NCBI RefSeq assembly: GCF_001544475.1
Contig: NZ_FCNW02000041.1
Span: forward strand, 1-54,320
Direction of reading: 5' to 3'
Length of the DNA: 54,320 bases
DNA from: Caballeronia humi
Lineage (GTDB): Bacteria > Pseudomonadota > Gammaproteobacteria > Burkholderiales > Burkholderiaceae
Within the stretch, counting starts at the first letter, position 1. The number at the start of each line of letters is the position of its first letter. Below are positions 37,055-45,440 of the stretch, in pieces. Made by a program: the position numbers and the translations under genes. A model generated the notes under the pieces. That model did no database searches. It was not told where the DNA came from and saw only the letters and a program-made list of their open reading frames with translations.

Positions 37055-37606
37055 TCACGCAAACACCTCAGCCGCAGAAAACCTCTGCCCTGCCGCATCC
37101 TTCGCCGCGAGCATCGGCTCGAAATCTATCGGCCATTCGATGCCGATGTCCGGATCGTTCCACACGATGCTGCGCTCGTGCGCCTGATACCAGTAATCGG
37201 TGGTTTTATAAAGAAACTGCGCGCTCTCCGACAGCACGATGAACCCATGCGCGAACCCCGGCGGCACCCACAACTGCCGATGATTCTCCGTCGACAGATT
37301 CACTCCCACCCACTTGCCGAAATTCGGCGAACTCTTGCGGATATCGACAGCGACATCGAACACTTCGCCTTCCACCACGCGCACGAGCTTGCCCTGCGCG
37401 TGCTGGATCTGATAGTGCAGTCCACGCAGCACACCCTTCGCAGAACGCGAGTGATTGTCCTGTACGAACTCGACGCCGCCTTCCACCTGATCCGCGAACT
37501 CACGCGCGTTGAAGCTCTCGTAGAAGAAACCGCGCGCATCGCCGAACACCTTCGGCTCGATGATCTTGACTTCGGGCAGCGCCGTAGCAGTTACTTGGAT
37601 GGCCAT
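37055..37606 (-). CDS. rfbC: dTDP-4-dehydrorhamnose 3,5-epimerase
   Basis: A 183-residue cupin-fold epimerase. Family motifs are PKVFGDARGFFYESFN, VQDNHSRSAKGVLRGLHYQ (catalytic His in RGLHYQ) and VPPGFAHGF. The start overlaps the end of rfbA by 16 bases, indicating translational coupling. Confidence 0.93.
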   Translation of the reverse strand: MAIQVTATALPEVKIIEPKVFGDARGFFYESFNAREFADQVEGGVEFVQDNHSRSAKGVLRGLHYQIQHAQGKLVRVVEGEVFDVAVDIRKSSPNFGKWVGVNLSTENHRQLWVPPGFAHGFIVLSESAQFLYKTTDYWYQAHERSIVWNDPDIGIEWPIDFEPMLAAKDAAGQRFSAAEVFA

Positions 37607-38484
37607 GCGACTTGGTCCTTCGGAAGATTGAGCAGATATTGACCGTAGGCGTTCTTTGCGAGCGGCTGGGCGAGCGCGAGCAACTGCTCGTCGCCGATCC
37701 ACGCCTGCCGATAGGCGATTTCTTCCGGACACGCCACCACCAGCCCTTGCCGCTTTTGCAGCGTCGCAATGAACGTGGCCGCGTCGATCAGCGAGTCGTG
37801 CGTGCCGGTATCGAGCCACGCGTAGCCGCGTCCCATGATCTCGACGTCGAGCTTCTTCTCGGCGAGATACCGCGAGTTTACGTCGGTGATTTCGAGCTCG
37901 CCGCGCGGCGATGGCTTGATATCGGCGGCGATGTCGCAGACACGGTTGTCGTAGAAATAGAGGCCCGTCACCGCGTAATTCGAACGCGGCTTCGCGGGCT
38001 TCTCCTCGATCGACAGCGCACGAAACTGGCGGTCGAACTCGACCACGCCGTAACGCTCCGGATCATGCACGTGGTAGGCGAACACCGTCGCGCCCTCGGT
38101 CCGCGCATCCGCACTTTCGAGTTGCTTCGCGAGATCGTGCCCGTAGAAGATGTTATCGCCGAGAATCAGCGCCGACGGGTCATTGCCGACGAACTCCCGC
38201 CCGATGATGAACGCCTGCGCTAGCCCGTCCGGCGACGGCTGCACCGCGTACTGGATGTTCATGCCCCACTGGCTGCCGTCGCCGAGCATCGCTTCGAAGC
38301 GCGGCGTGTCCTGCGGCGTGGAGATGATCAACACGTCACGAATGCCCGCGACCATCAGCGTGGAAAGCGGGTAATAGATCATCGGCTTGTCGTAGACAGG
38401 CAGAAGCTGCTTCGATACGACGTGCGTGATCGGATAGAGCCGTGTACCGGAACCGCCGGCGAGGATGATGCCTTTGCGCGCCAT
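37591..38484 (-). CDS. rfbA: Glucose-1-phosphate thymidylyltransferase
   Basis: A 297-residue enzyme making dTDP-glucose from glucose-1-phosphate and dTTP. The nucleotide-binding signature is GIILAGGSGTRLYPIT, followed by KPMIYYPLS and the metal region LGDNIFYGHDL. It starts 10 bases after the rfbB stop. Confidence 0.93.
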   Translation of the reverse strand: MARKGIILAGGSGTRLYPITHVVSKQLLPVYDKPMIYYPLSTLMVAGIRDVLIISTPQDTPRFEAMLGDGSQWGMNIQYAVQPSPDGLAQAFIIGREFVGNDPSALILGDNIFYGHDLAKQLESADARTEGATVFAYHVHDPERYGVVEFDRQFRALSIEEKPAKPRSNYAVTGLYFYDNRVCDIAADIKPSPRGELEITDVNSRYLAEKKLDVEIMGRGYAWLDTGTHDSLIDAATFIATLQKRQGLVVACPEEIAYRQAWIGDEQLLALAQPLAKNAYGQYLLNLPKDQVAWPSK

Positions 38485-38494
38485 CGTCAGTCCC

Positions 38495-39556
38495 TCACGC
38501 GCGCTGCGCGTAGTTGGTCTCGACCCACTTCCGGTACTCGCCCGAAGCGACTTCGTCCGCCCATGCCTGATTGTCCAGATACCACTGGACCGTCTTCGCA
38601 AGGCCGGTTTCGAAGGTTTCAGCAGGCTTCCAGCCGAGTTCGCGCTCGAGCTTGCGGGCATCGATCGCATAACGGCGGTCGTGGCCCGGACGATCCGTCA
38701 CGTACGTGATCTGGTCACGGTAAGAGCCGTCCGCCTTCGGCTTGAGCCGATCCAGCAGGTCGCACAGCGTGTGCACGACTTCGAGATTCTTCTTCTCGTT
38801 CCAGCCGCCGACGTTGTAGGTCTCGCCCGGCGTGCCATGCGCGAGCACTACGCGAATCGCGGAACAATGATCGCCGACATACAGCCAGTCGCGTACGTTC
38901 TGACCATCGCCGTAGACCGGCAGCGGCTTGCCCGCGAGCGCGTTCGCGATCATCAGCGGGATCAGCTTCTCGGGGAACTGGTACGGGCCGTAGTTGTTCG
39001 AGCAGTTTGTCGTGAGAACCGGCAGGCCGTACGTGTGGTGATACGCGCGCACCAGGTGATCGGAGCCGGCCTTCGTCGCCGAATACGGGCTATTCGGCGC
39101 GTACGGCGTGATCTCGGAGAATTGCGGATCGGTGGCGGAAAGCGAGCCGAACACTTCGTCTGTCGAGACGTGCAGGAAGCGGAACGCCTGCTTGTCGGCG
39201 TCCGGCAGCGCGTTCCAGTAGGCGCGCGTCGCTTCGAGCAGCGTGAACGTGCCGACGACATTCGTCTGCACGAAATCCGCCGGGCCATGAATCGACCGGT
39301 CGACGTGACTTTCCGCCGCAAAGTGGAGGATCGCACGGGGCTTGTGCTCGGCGAGCAAGGCGTCCATCGCGTCGCGGTCGCAGATATCGGCGCGCGCGAA
39401 GATGTGGTTCGCATCGCCCTGCAGCGGCTTGAGCGTGCCGAGATTGCCGGCGTACGTCAGTTTGTCGACGTTCAGCGCCGCTTCTTCGGAGCCCTGCAGC
39501 CAGTCAAGCACAAAGTTGGCGCCGATAAAGCCGGCACCGCCCGTTACGAGAATCAT
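38495..39556 (-). CDS. rfbB: dTDP-glucose 4,6-dehydratase
   Basis: A 353-residue NAD-dependent dehydratase, first gene of the operon. Motifs are ILVTGGAGFIGANF, FAAESHVDRSI, STDEVFGS and YSATKAGSDHLVR (catalytic Tyr and Lys). The ATG at 39556 is preceded by AGAGGG. All downstream polysaccharide genes to 20180 lie on this strand with small gaps, so it probably heads a very long operon. Confidence 0.93.
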   Translation of the reverse strand: MILVTGGAGFIGANFVLDWLQGSEEAALNVDKLTYAGNLGTLKPLQGDANHIFARADICDRDAMDALLAEHKPRAILHFAAESHVDRSIHGPADFVQTNVVGTFTLLEATRAYWNALPDADKQAFRFLHVSTDEVFGSLSATDPQFSEITPYAPNSPYSATKAGSDHLVRAYHHTYGLPVLTTNCSNNYGPYQFPEKLIPLMIANALAGKPLPVYGDGQNVRDWLYVGDHCSAIRVVLAHGTPGETYNVGGWNEKKNLEVVHTLCDLLDRLKPKADGSYRDQITYVTDRPGHDRRYAIDARKLERELGWKPAETFETGLAKTVQWYLDNQAWADEVASGEYRKWVETNYAQRA

Positions 39557-39873
39557 AGAAGCCCTCTTTGCAGTCGTTTTCGACGATCCGATCCCGCCAA
39601 AAACAGTGCGTGTAGACGTGGAAAAATTGCGCAATGCATCGCGCGCGGCGTGAATGTGTGGCAAATCCGACCGATTTCCAGACAACTCCGCCGTCTTGAT
39701 TAGACGCTGATTATAAAGCCGTACCGTGCAAAAACTACACACCTAACAACTTGAAACAGCTAGGACTCGCCGGTTGCAAAGTTGTAACGGGAGCGGCGAC
39801 GAGGCCGCCGGCAGCGGTGCGTGCGTTGTTCCATAATGGCCGCCATGCCTCGAATCCCCACGAACCCTGCCCA
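39557..39873. promoter_or_regulatory. Divergent control region between rfbB and apaH
   Basis: A 317-base divergent gap. On the minus strand TATAAT (39710-39715) is a good -10 candidate for the polysaccharide operon, about 155 bases before the rfbB start, though no convincing -35 is found 17 bases away. A leader of that length could carry regulation. No 39-bp JUMPstart/ops element was recognised. Confidence 0.35.
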
Positions 39874-40716
39874 ATGACCGACTCAATCTCCCTCGCCGTC
39901 CCTCCTCTCGCTTTCGGCGACCTGCAAGGCTGCCGCCAGCCGTTCAAGCGCCTCTTACGCAAACTCTCCCCCACCGACGACACCCCGCTCTGGTTCGCCG
40001 GCGACCTCATCAATCGCGGCCCCGAATCGCTCCAGACGCTACGCGACGTGATCGCGCTCGGCCCGCGCGCGACGGTCGTCCTCGGCAATCACGACCTGAA
40101 TCTGCTCGCGGTCGCGGCGGGCCTGCGCAAGTCGAAGAAAGGCGACACGCTCGATGAAATCCTCAGCGCGAAAGACGCCGGCGATCTCATCGACTGGGTG
40201 CGCCACAAGCCGCTCGCACACTTAGAGCACGGGATGCTGATGGTTCACGCGGGCGTGCTGCCGCAGTGGGACGCCACGATGACGCTCGAACTCGCCCACG
40301 AGCTCGAGCAGGCACTGCGCGGGCCGAAGTGGAAGGAGACGCTGGCGTCGCTGTACGGCAACGAGCCACATCGCTGGGAGGACTCGCTGACCGGCGCGGA
40401 CCGCCTGCGCGTGACCTACAACGCGCTGTCGCGGATTCGCTTCTGCACGGCGGAAGGTTCGATGGAGTTCGCGAACAACGGCGGCCCGGACGCCGCGCCG
40501 CCCGGCTACATGCCGTGGTACGACGTCCCCCGACGCCGCACGCAGGACGTGACGGTCGTGTTCGGCCACTGGGCCGCGCTCGGGTTGATGATCCGCGACG
40601 ACGTGATGTGTCTCGATTCGGGCTGCGTCTGGGGGAACAAGCTGTCGGCGGTGCGGCTCGCAGCCGACCCGGCGGAGCGCATCGTCACGCAGGTCAGCTG
40701 CGCGATGAAAGACTGA
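39874..40716 (+). CDS. apaH: Diadenosine tetraphosphatase (symmetrical)
   Basis: A 280-residue metallophosphoesterase that splits Ap4A into two ADP. Metal-binding motifs are FGDLQG, WFAGDLINRGPES and VVLGNHDLNLLAV, with MLMVHAGVLPQWD later and VVFGHWAALG near the end. The start MTDSISLAV fits the family. The last 23 bases overlap the convergent acyltransferase gene. Confidence 0.92.
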   Translation: MTDSISLAVPPLAFGDLQGCRQPFKRLLRKLSPTDDTPLWFAGDLINRGPESLQTLRDVIALGPRATVVLGNHDLNLLAVAAGLRKSKKGDTLDEILSAKDAGDLIDWVRHKPLAHLEHGMLMVHAGVLPQWDATMTLELAHELEQALRGPKWKETLASLYGNEPHRWEDSLTGADRLRVTYNALSRIRFCTAEGSMEFANNGGPDAAPPGYMPWYDVPRRRTQDVTVVFGHWAALGLMIRDDVMCLDSGCVWGNKLSAVRLAADPAERIVTQVSCAMKD

Positions 40717-41494
40717 GCGGCGCCATGTCGATGGCGGCCGGCTGGACATCTGGAGCCGCGTCGCCGCGCAGGCTGAAGAGCGCCCTTTCGATCGCGGCCT
40801 GCGCCTCGCTCGCCAGCAGCCGCCGGTTCGCGCCGGGCGCGAGCGCTTCACATACATAAAGATGCGCCGTCAGCGGCGCGCCGCGCAGCAGCGCGTTGAG
40901 CGATTCGCCAAGCGACATGTCATCGATATAAGCCGGCGCCGACGATTGCCGCCCGTTTGCGTCCTCGTACATGAGACAAACCGGCTGCACCGGACACGAC
41001 GCCGACACCGCCGCCTGAAACATGTTCGCGTGAAACGGCAGCAGCTTCTCGCCGTTCGACGTCGTGCCTTCCGGGAACACGCACATCAGCTCGCCCGCCA
41101 TCAGACGATTCGCGAGCTCGTGCATGATCCGCTTGGCGTCGCTGCGTTTCTCGCGCTGGATGAACACGGTGCCCAACTGCTGCGCGAGCCAGCCGACGAT
41201 CGGCCAGTTGCGGATTTCCGCCTTCGAGACGAACGGCGTCGGCCGCCAGGCGTTGATCACGTAGATATCGATCCACGAAATGTGGTTGCCGACCACCAGC
41301 ACGCCGCTGTCGAGCCGCGCTTCGTCGTTATGGACGACGAGTTTCATCCCCGCGAGTCGCAGCATCTTCAGCGACCACGCGCGGTTCATGTCGAGCCGCT
41401 CGCGCGCGGACGCACGCGGAAACCGCGTCGCGACGATCCACACGCCGTGCAGCAAATGACCGACGAGACGTGCCTTGCGCCACGCGAGCCGCAT
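40694..41494 (-). CDS. 1-acyl-sn-glycerol-3-phosphate acyltransferase (PlsC family)
   Basis: A 266-residue inner-membrane-associated acyltransferase. The catalytic NHxSxxD motif is GNHISWID, and the acceptor-binding motif is VFPEGTTSNG. One hydrophobic stretch near the N-terminus (LVGHLLHGVWIVATRF) anchors it. It starts 2 bases after the end of the dihydroorotase-like gene, so it belongs to the pyrimidine operon transcript. Substrate is lysophosphatidate or a lyso-ornithine lipid; the family alone does not decide. Confidence 0.85.
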   Translation of the reverse strand: MRLAWRKARLVGHLLHGVWIVATRFPRASARERLDMNRAWSLKMLRLAGMKLVVHNDEARLDSGVLVVGNHISWIDIYVINAWRPTPFVSKAEIRNWPIVGWLAQQLGTVFIQREKRSDAKRIMHELANRLMAGELMCVFPEGTTSNGEKLLPFHANMFQAAVSASCPVQPVCLMYEDANGRQSSAPAYIDDMSLGESLNALLRGAPLTAHLYVCEALAPGANRRLLASEAQAAIERALFSLRGDAAPDVQPAAIDMAPLSLSSRS

Positions 41495-41496
41495 CG

Positions 41497-42774
41497 TCAG
41501 CGAGCTTCGTAGGCGAGGTGGCCAGCGACGATCGTCGCCCGCACGCGCGCCGGCAGTTCGTAGCCGAGGAACGGCGAATTGTGTCCCTGGCTCTTCAGCT
41601 TGCGCGGATCGACGAGCCAGTCGCCTGCGGAATCGAAGATACACAGATCGGCGATCGCGCCCGCCGAGAGCCGTCCGGCGGACAGCTTCAGCACGTCGGC
41701 CGGAGCCGAGGTAATGCGCGAAAGCGCCTTCGCGAGCGGCAGATTTGCCTCGCGCGCCCACTTCACCGTCAGCGAAAGCAGCAGTTCGAGCCCGGTCGAG
41801 CCCGGCGTCGCTTCGGCGAAGGGCAGCAGCTTTTCGTCGTCGTCGAGCGGCGTGTGGTCGGAGCAGATCGCGTCGATCGTGCCGTCCGCGAGACCTGCGC
41901 GGATCGCATCGCGATCGCGCTGCGAGCGCAAAGGCGGATCGAGCCGGTACTGCGAGTCGAAATAGCCGATATCGACGTCGGTCAGGTGGACGTGGTTGAT
42001 CGTCACGTCACACGACACCGCGAGCCCTTCGGACTTCGCGACGCGCACGAGTTCGACGCCCGCCGCCGACGACAGATGCGACAGATGCACCCGCGCGCCC
42101 GTCACGCGCATCAGTTCGAAGATGGTATGCAGCGCGATGGTTTCCGCCGACACCGGCACGCCCGACAACCCGAGCCGCGACGCCACCGCCCCGCTCGCCG
42201 CGACGCCGCCGCGCGCCATGTACGCGTCTTGCGGATGCAGCCACACGGTGTAGCCGTATGTCGTCGCGTATTGCAGCGCGCGCAGCAGCGTGCGGGTGTC
42301 GATGATCGGATTGTCAGCCTGCGAGAAGCCGATGCAGCCCGCCTCCGTCAGCTCGACCATTTCCGTGATCGCCTCGCCCTTCAGCCCAACGGTCAGCGCG
42401 CCCAGCGGATACACATGCGCCTGATGCAGCTTCTGCGCGCGAAACTTGAGCATTTCGACGAGGCCGGGTTCGTCGAGCACGGGATCGGTGTCGGGTGGGC
42501 AGACGAGGCTCGTCACGCCGCCCGCGATCGCCGCGGCCATTTCGGATTCGAGTGTCGCCTTGTGCTCGAAGCCGGGCTCGCGCAGGCGCGCGGACAAATC
42601 GACGAAGCCCGGCGCGATCGACAACCCTTTCGCGTCGATGGTCTTGGCTGCGTTGAAATCGGCGGGCGCGTCGCCGATGGCGACGATGCGTCCCGCCGCG
42701 ATGAAAACGTCCGCTTGCCGCTCGGTGCCGGCCGACGGATCGAGGAGCGTGCCGCCCTGAATCTGGATCTTCAT
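41497..42774 (-). CDS. pyrX: Non-catalytic dihydroorotase-like subunit (PyrC')
   Basis: A 425-residue amidohydrolase-fold protein. Active dihydroorotases have DxHxHxREPG at the first metal site; here it reads VDLSARLREPG, so both His ligands are gone. Other parts of the fold remain (WLHPQDAY, HLSHLSS, ICSDHTPLDDDEK). In Pseudomonas and relatives such inactive PyrC' subunits are needed to hold the aspartate transcarbamoylase dodecamer together, and the gene directly follows pyrB as here. Another gene must supply real dihydroorotase activity. Confidence 0.88.
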   Translation of the reverse strand: MKIQIQGGTLLDPSAGTERQADVFIAAGRIVAIGDAPADFNAAKTIDAKGLSIAPGFVDLSARLREPGFEHKATLESEMAAAIAGGVTSLVCPPDTDPVLDEPGLVEMLKFRAQKLHQAHVYPLGALTVGLKGEAITEMVELTEAGCIGFSQADNPIIDTRTLLRALQYATTYGYTVWLHPQDAYMARGGVAASGAVASRLGLSGVPVSAETIALHTIFELMRVTGARVHLSHLSSAAGVELVRVAKSEGLAVSCDVTINHVHLTDVDIGYFDSQYRLDPPLRSQRDRDAIRAGLADGTIDAICSDHTPLDDDEKLLPFAEATPGSTGLELLLSLTVKWAREANLPLAKALSRITSAPADVLKLSAGRLSAGAIADLCIFDSAGDWLVDPRKLKSQGHNSPFLGYELPARVRATIVAGHLAYEAR

Positions 42775-42783
42775 GTTTTCTTC

Positions 42784-43827
42784 TTAGTCACTGTTGCCTG
42801 CGACGATACCCATCACCGCCATCCGCACCGCGATGCCGAACGTCACCTGGTTCAGGATCACCGACTGCGGGCCGTCGGCTACTTGCGAATCGATTTCGAC
42901 GCCGCGGTTCATCGGCCCCGGATGCATGACGATCGCGTCGGGCGCCGCAAGCGCGAGGCGCTCGGGCGTGAGACCCCAGCTCTTGAAATACTCCTGCGCG
43001 GACGGCAGCAGCGCGCCGCTCATGCGCTCGTTCTGCAGGCGCAGCATGATGATCACGTCGACGCCTTTCAGCCCCTCGTCGAGGTTGTGATAGACGTGCA
43101 CGCCCATCTGTTCGAGGTTGCCCGGCAACAGCGTGCGCGGGCCGATTGCGCGTACTTCGGGCACGCCGAGCGTCGTCAGCGCGTGAATGTCCGAGCGCGC
43201 GACCCGCGAATGCAAAATGTCGCCGACGATCGCCACGCGCAGCTTCGTGAAATCGCGCTTGTAGTGGCGGATCGTGTACATGTCGAGCAACCCCTGCGTC
43301 GGGTGCGCGTGGCGGCCGTCGCCGGCGTTGATCACGTGCACGTGCGGCGCGCAATGCTCGGCGATCAGGTACGGCGCACCACTCGACGCGTGGCGCACGA
43401 CGAACATGTCGGCGTGCATCGCGGAGAGGTTGTTGATGGTGTCGAGCAGCGACTCGCCCTTGCTCGTCGACGATGCATTGATGTTCAGGTTCAGCACGTC
43501 CGCCGACAGACGCTTCGCGGCGATTTCGAACGTGGTGCGCGTGCGCGTCGAGTTCTCGAAGAAGAGGTTGAACACCGACTTGCCGCGCAGCAACGGCACC
43601 TTCTTCACTTCGCGATCGGTGACGCTCACGAACTGCTCGGCGGTATCGAGAATATGCGTGACGATCGAGCGCGGCAGTCCTTCGATGGTCAAGAGGTGCT
43701 TCAGCTCACCGTTCTTCGTGAGCTGCGGATTGCCTTTGAGAAAGCCGTATCGGAACGTGTCGGATGGGCGCGCGGACGCGTGGTCTGGCGTGCTGCTTTC
43801 GGCAGAACCCTGAGTGGCGGTGTTCAT
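42784..43827 (-). CDS. pyrB: Aspartate carbamoyltransferase catalytic subunit
   Basis: A 347-residue enzyme joining carbamoyl phosphate and aspartate in pyrimidine synthesis. The carbamoyl phosphate site is FFENSTRTRTTFE, with later GDGRHAHPTQGLLD and VGDILHSRVARSD, and MHPGPMNRGVEI. The N-terminal extension of about 30 residues before FRYGF is typical of the Pseudomonas-type enzyme. AGGA precedes the ATG by 6 nt. The pyrC' gene starts 9 bases after the stop. Confidence 0.93.
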   Translation of the reverse strand: MNTATQGSAESSTPDHASARPSDTFRYGFLKGNPQLTKNGELKHLLTIEGLPRSIVTHILDTAEQFVSVTDREVKKVPLLRGKSVFNLFFENSTRTRTTFEIAAKRLSADVLNLNINASSTSKGESLLDTINNLSAMHADMFVVRHASSGAPYLIAEHCAPHVHVINAGDGRHAHPTQGLLDMYTIRHYKRDFTKLRVAIVGDILHSRVARSDIHALTTLGVPEVRAIGPRTLLPGNLEQMGVHVYHNLDEGLKGVDVIIMLRLQNERMSGALLPSAQEYFKSWGLTPERLALAAPDAIVMHPGPMNRGVEIDSQVADGPQSVILNQVTFGIAVRMAVMGIVAGNSD

Positions 43828-43872
43828 TTCTGTCCTGGGGTGTTCGGTAAAGATGCTGCGGCGGCTTGGCGA

Positions 43873-44388
43873 TCAGTCTTTGCGCGCTTCGGTCGTGAAG
43901 GCGAGCGTGCCGTCGTCGCGTTTGGCGAGGACGAGATCTTCCCCCGCGGCCACGTCGACCACGCCGCCGGTGAAGCGCGCCGCGATCGGCAACTCGCGAC
44001 CGCCGCGATCGGCGAGCACGGCGAGCGCGACCGATGCCGGGCGGCCGTAGTCGTACAGTTCGTTGACCGCCGCGCGCACCGTGCGTCCGGTGGAGAGCAC
44101 GTCGTCGATCAGCACGATCTTGCGGTTGTCGACTTCGAACGGCAGCGAGGTCGGGCTCGCCTGGCTGTGCAGGCCCTTTTTCGCATAGTCGTCGCGATGC
44201 AGCGAGACGTTCACGACGCCGAATTCCTTCACGCTCAAATCTTTCGCGAGACGCTCGGCGAGCCACGCGCCGCCGCTATAAATGCCGCAGAGCACGGCGC
44301 CATCGGCGGCTTTCAGCGATTCGCCATGAGCCGCGCGAATCTGATCGAGCAACGCGCGATAGAGCGCTTCGGCGTCAATGGAACTCAT
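43873..44388 (-). CDS. pyrR: Pyrimidine operon regulator / uracil phosphoribosyltransferase PyrR
   Basis: A 171-residue phosphoribosyltransferase-fold protein. The PRPP-binding motif is VLIDDVLSTGRTVRAA. The usual Bacillus RNA-attenuation role cannot be assumed in this group; no PyrR-binding hairpin was seen before pyrB. Its start overlaps the end of ruvX by 14 bases. Confidence 0.88.
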   Translation of the reverse strand: MSSIDAEALYRALLDQIRAAHGESLKAADGAVLCGIYSGGAWLAERLAKDLSVKEFGVVNVSLHRDDYAKKGLHSQASPTSLPFEVDNRKIVLIDDVLSTGRTVRAAVNELYDYGRPASVALAVLADRGGRELPIAARFTGGVVDVAAGEDLVLAKRDDGTLAFTTEARKD

Positions 44389-44821
44389 GATCGTCGGACA
44401 GTCCGTCTAGAAATTGTTGGAGGATGACGCGCGCCGCTTCGGCGTCGATTTCGTCGTAACGGCCGCGCGCGTTGGTGCGCGCGCCGCTCGCCTTCAGTTC
44501 GGCCTTCGCATCGACCGATGAATAGCGCTCGTCGACCCAATTCACCGGCACATTGAAGCGCCCGTTGACCTGATTGCCGAAGCGCTTCGCCTGTTGCGTC
44601 ATTTCGTGCGGCGTGCCATCGGGATGAAGCGGCAGGCCGACCACGACCGCATCCGGCTTCCACTCGCCGATCAGCTTGCCTACCGTTTCAAAACGATATT
44701 CGCGATTGCGGTTTTCGACCACGAGCAGCGCGCGCGCCTGCCGGGTCAAGGTATTGCCGACGGCCACGCCGATGCGCTTCTCGCCGTAATCGAATGCCAG
44801 GAGGGTCGCCGCCGGCCTCAT
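44375..44821 (-). CDS. ruvX: Holliday junction resolvase-like / pre-16S rRNA nuclease YqgF
   Basis: A 148-residue RNase H-fold protein. Motifs are LLAFDYGEKRIGVAVG (first Asp), VVGLPLHPDGTPHEM and WVDERYSSVDAKA (Glu), with a final Asp in YDEIDAEAARVILQQFLD. The family processes the 5' end of 16S rRNA and was earlier described as a Holliday junction resolvase. It lies between yqgE and pyrR. Confidence 0.9.
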   Translation of the reverse strand: MRPAATLLAFDYGEKRIGVAVGNTLTRQARALLVVENRNREYRFETVGKLIGEWKPDAVVVGLPLHPDGTPHEMTQQAKRFGNQVNGRFNVPVNWVDERYSSVDAKAELKASGARTNARGRYDEIDAEAARVILQQFLDGLSDDHEFH

Positions 44822-44831
44822 GCGTGACCCG

Positions 44832-45410
44832 TCATGCGTGGCCTGCTTCGCCAGAAAGCATCGAGCGCGAGACGCCGAGCAGCGACAAGGCCGCTTCGAG
44901 CCGTTCCTCGGCCGGAACGTCGAAAATGATGCGCGGATCGGCTTCGACGGTCAGCCAGCCGTTCTTCGAGATTTCCTCTTCGAGCTGACCCGCGCCCCAG
45001 CCGGCGTGGCCGAGCGTGAGCAGGAAGCGCTCGGGGCCGTTGCCGCTCGCGACCGCTTCGAGCACGTCCTTCGAGGTGGTCATGGCGAGGCCGCCGGGCA
45101 CGCTCATCGACGACGTGTACGGCTCGCCCTCGTTCTCTTCGTGCAGGACAAAACCGCGCTCCGTCTGCACCGGACCGCCGAAATAGACGGGCAGGTGCAC
45201 GAGCGGTTCGATCTCGAGTTTGAGGTCGATGCGATTGAAGAGCGACTGGAGGTCGATGTCGGTCGGCCTATTGATGACAAGGCCGAGCGCGCCGCGTTCG
45301 CTGTGATCGCACAGGTAGACTACAGTCCCGGAAAACGTGGGATCGGCCATGTTGGGCATGGCGATCAGGAACTGATTCGTCAAATTGATGCGATCGGAAG
45401 TCTTGGACAT
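44832..45410 (-). CDS. yqgE: YqgE/AlgH family protein (UPF0301)
   Basis: A 192-residue protein starting MSKTSDRINLTNQFLIAMP. Family motifs are LGLVINRPTD, VYFGGPVQTERGFVLH and LGHAGWGAGQLEEEI. Its function is unsettled; in Pseudomonas it was named AlgH for an effect on alginate. It stops 10 bases before ruvX and is divergent from the photolyase gene, with only 30 bases between the two starts. Confidence 0.9.
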   Translation of the reverse strand: MSKTSDRINLTNQFLIAMPNMADPTFSGTVVYLCDHSERGALGLVINRPTDIDLQSLFNRIDLKLEIEPLVHLPVYFGGPVQTERGFVLHEENEGEPYTSSMSVPGGLAMTTSKDVLEAVASGNGPERFLLTLGHAGWGAGQLEEEISKNGWLTVEADPRIIFDVPAEERLEAALSLLGVSRSMLSGEAGHA

Positions 45411-45440
45411 AATTCGAAATTTTACCAAAGGCGCTGCGAG

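Noticed and set aside
41470..44427. 985-codon plus-strand open frame across the pyr cluster
   Set aside because: It is antisense to plsC-like, pyrC', pyrB and pyrR, all of which show conserved family motifs; long antisense frames are common at this GC content.
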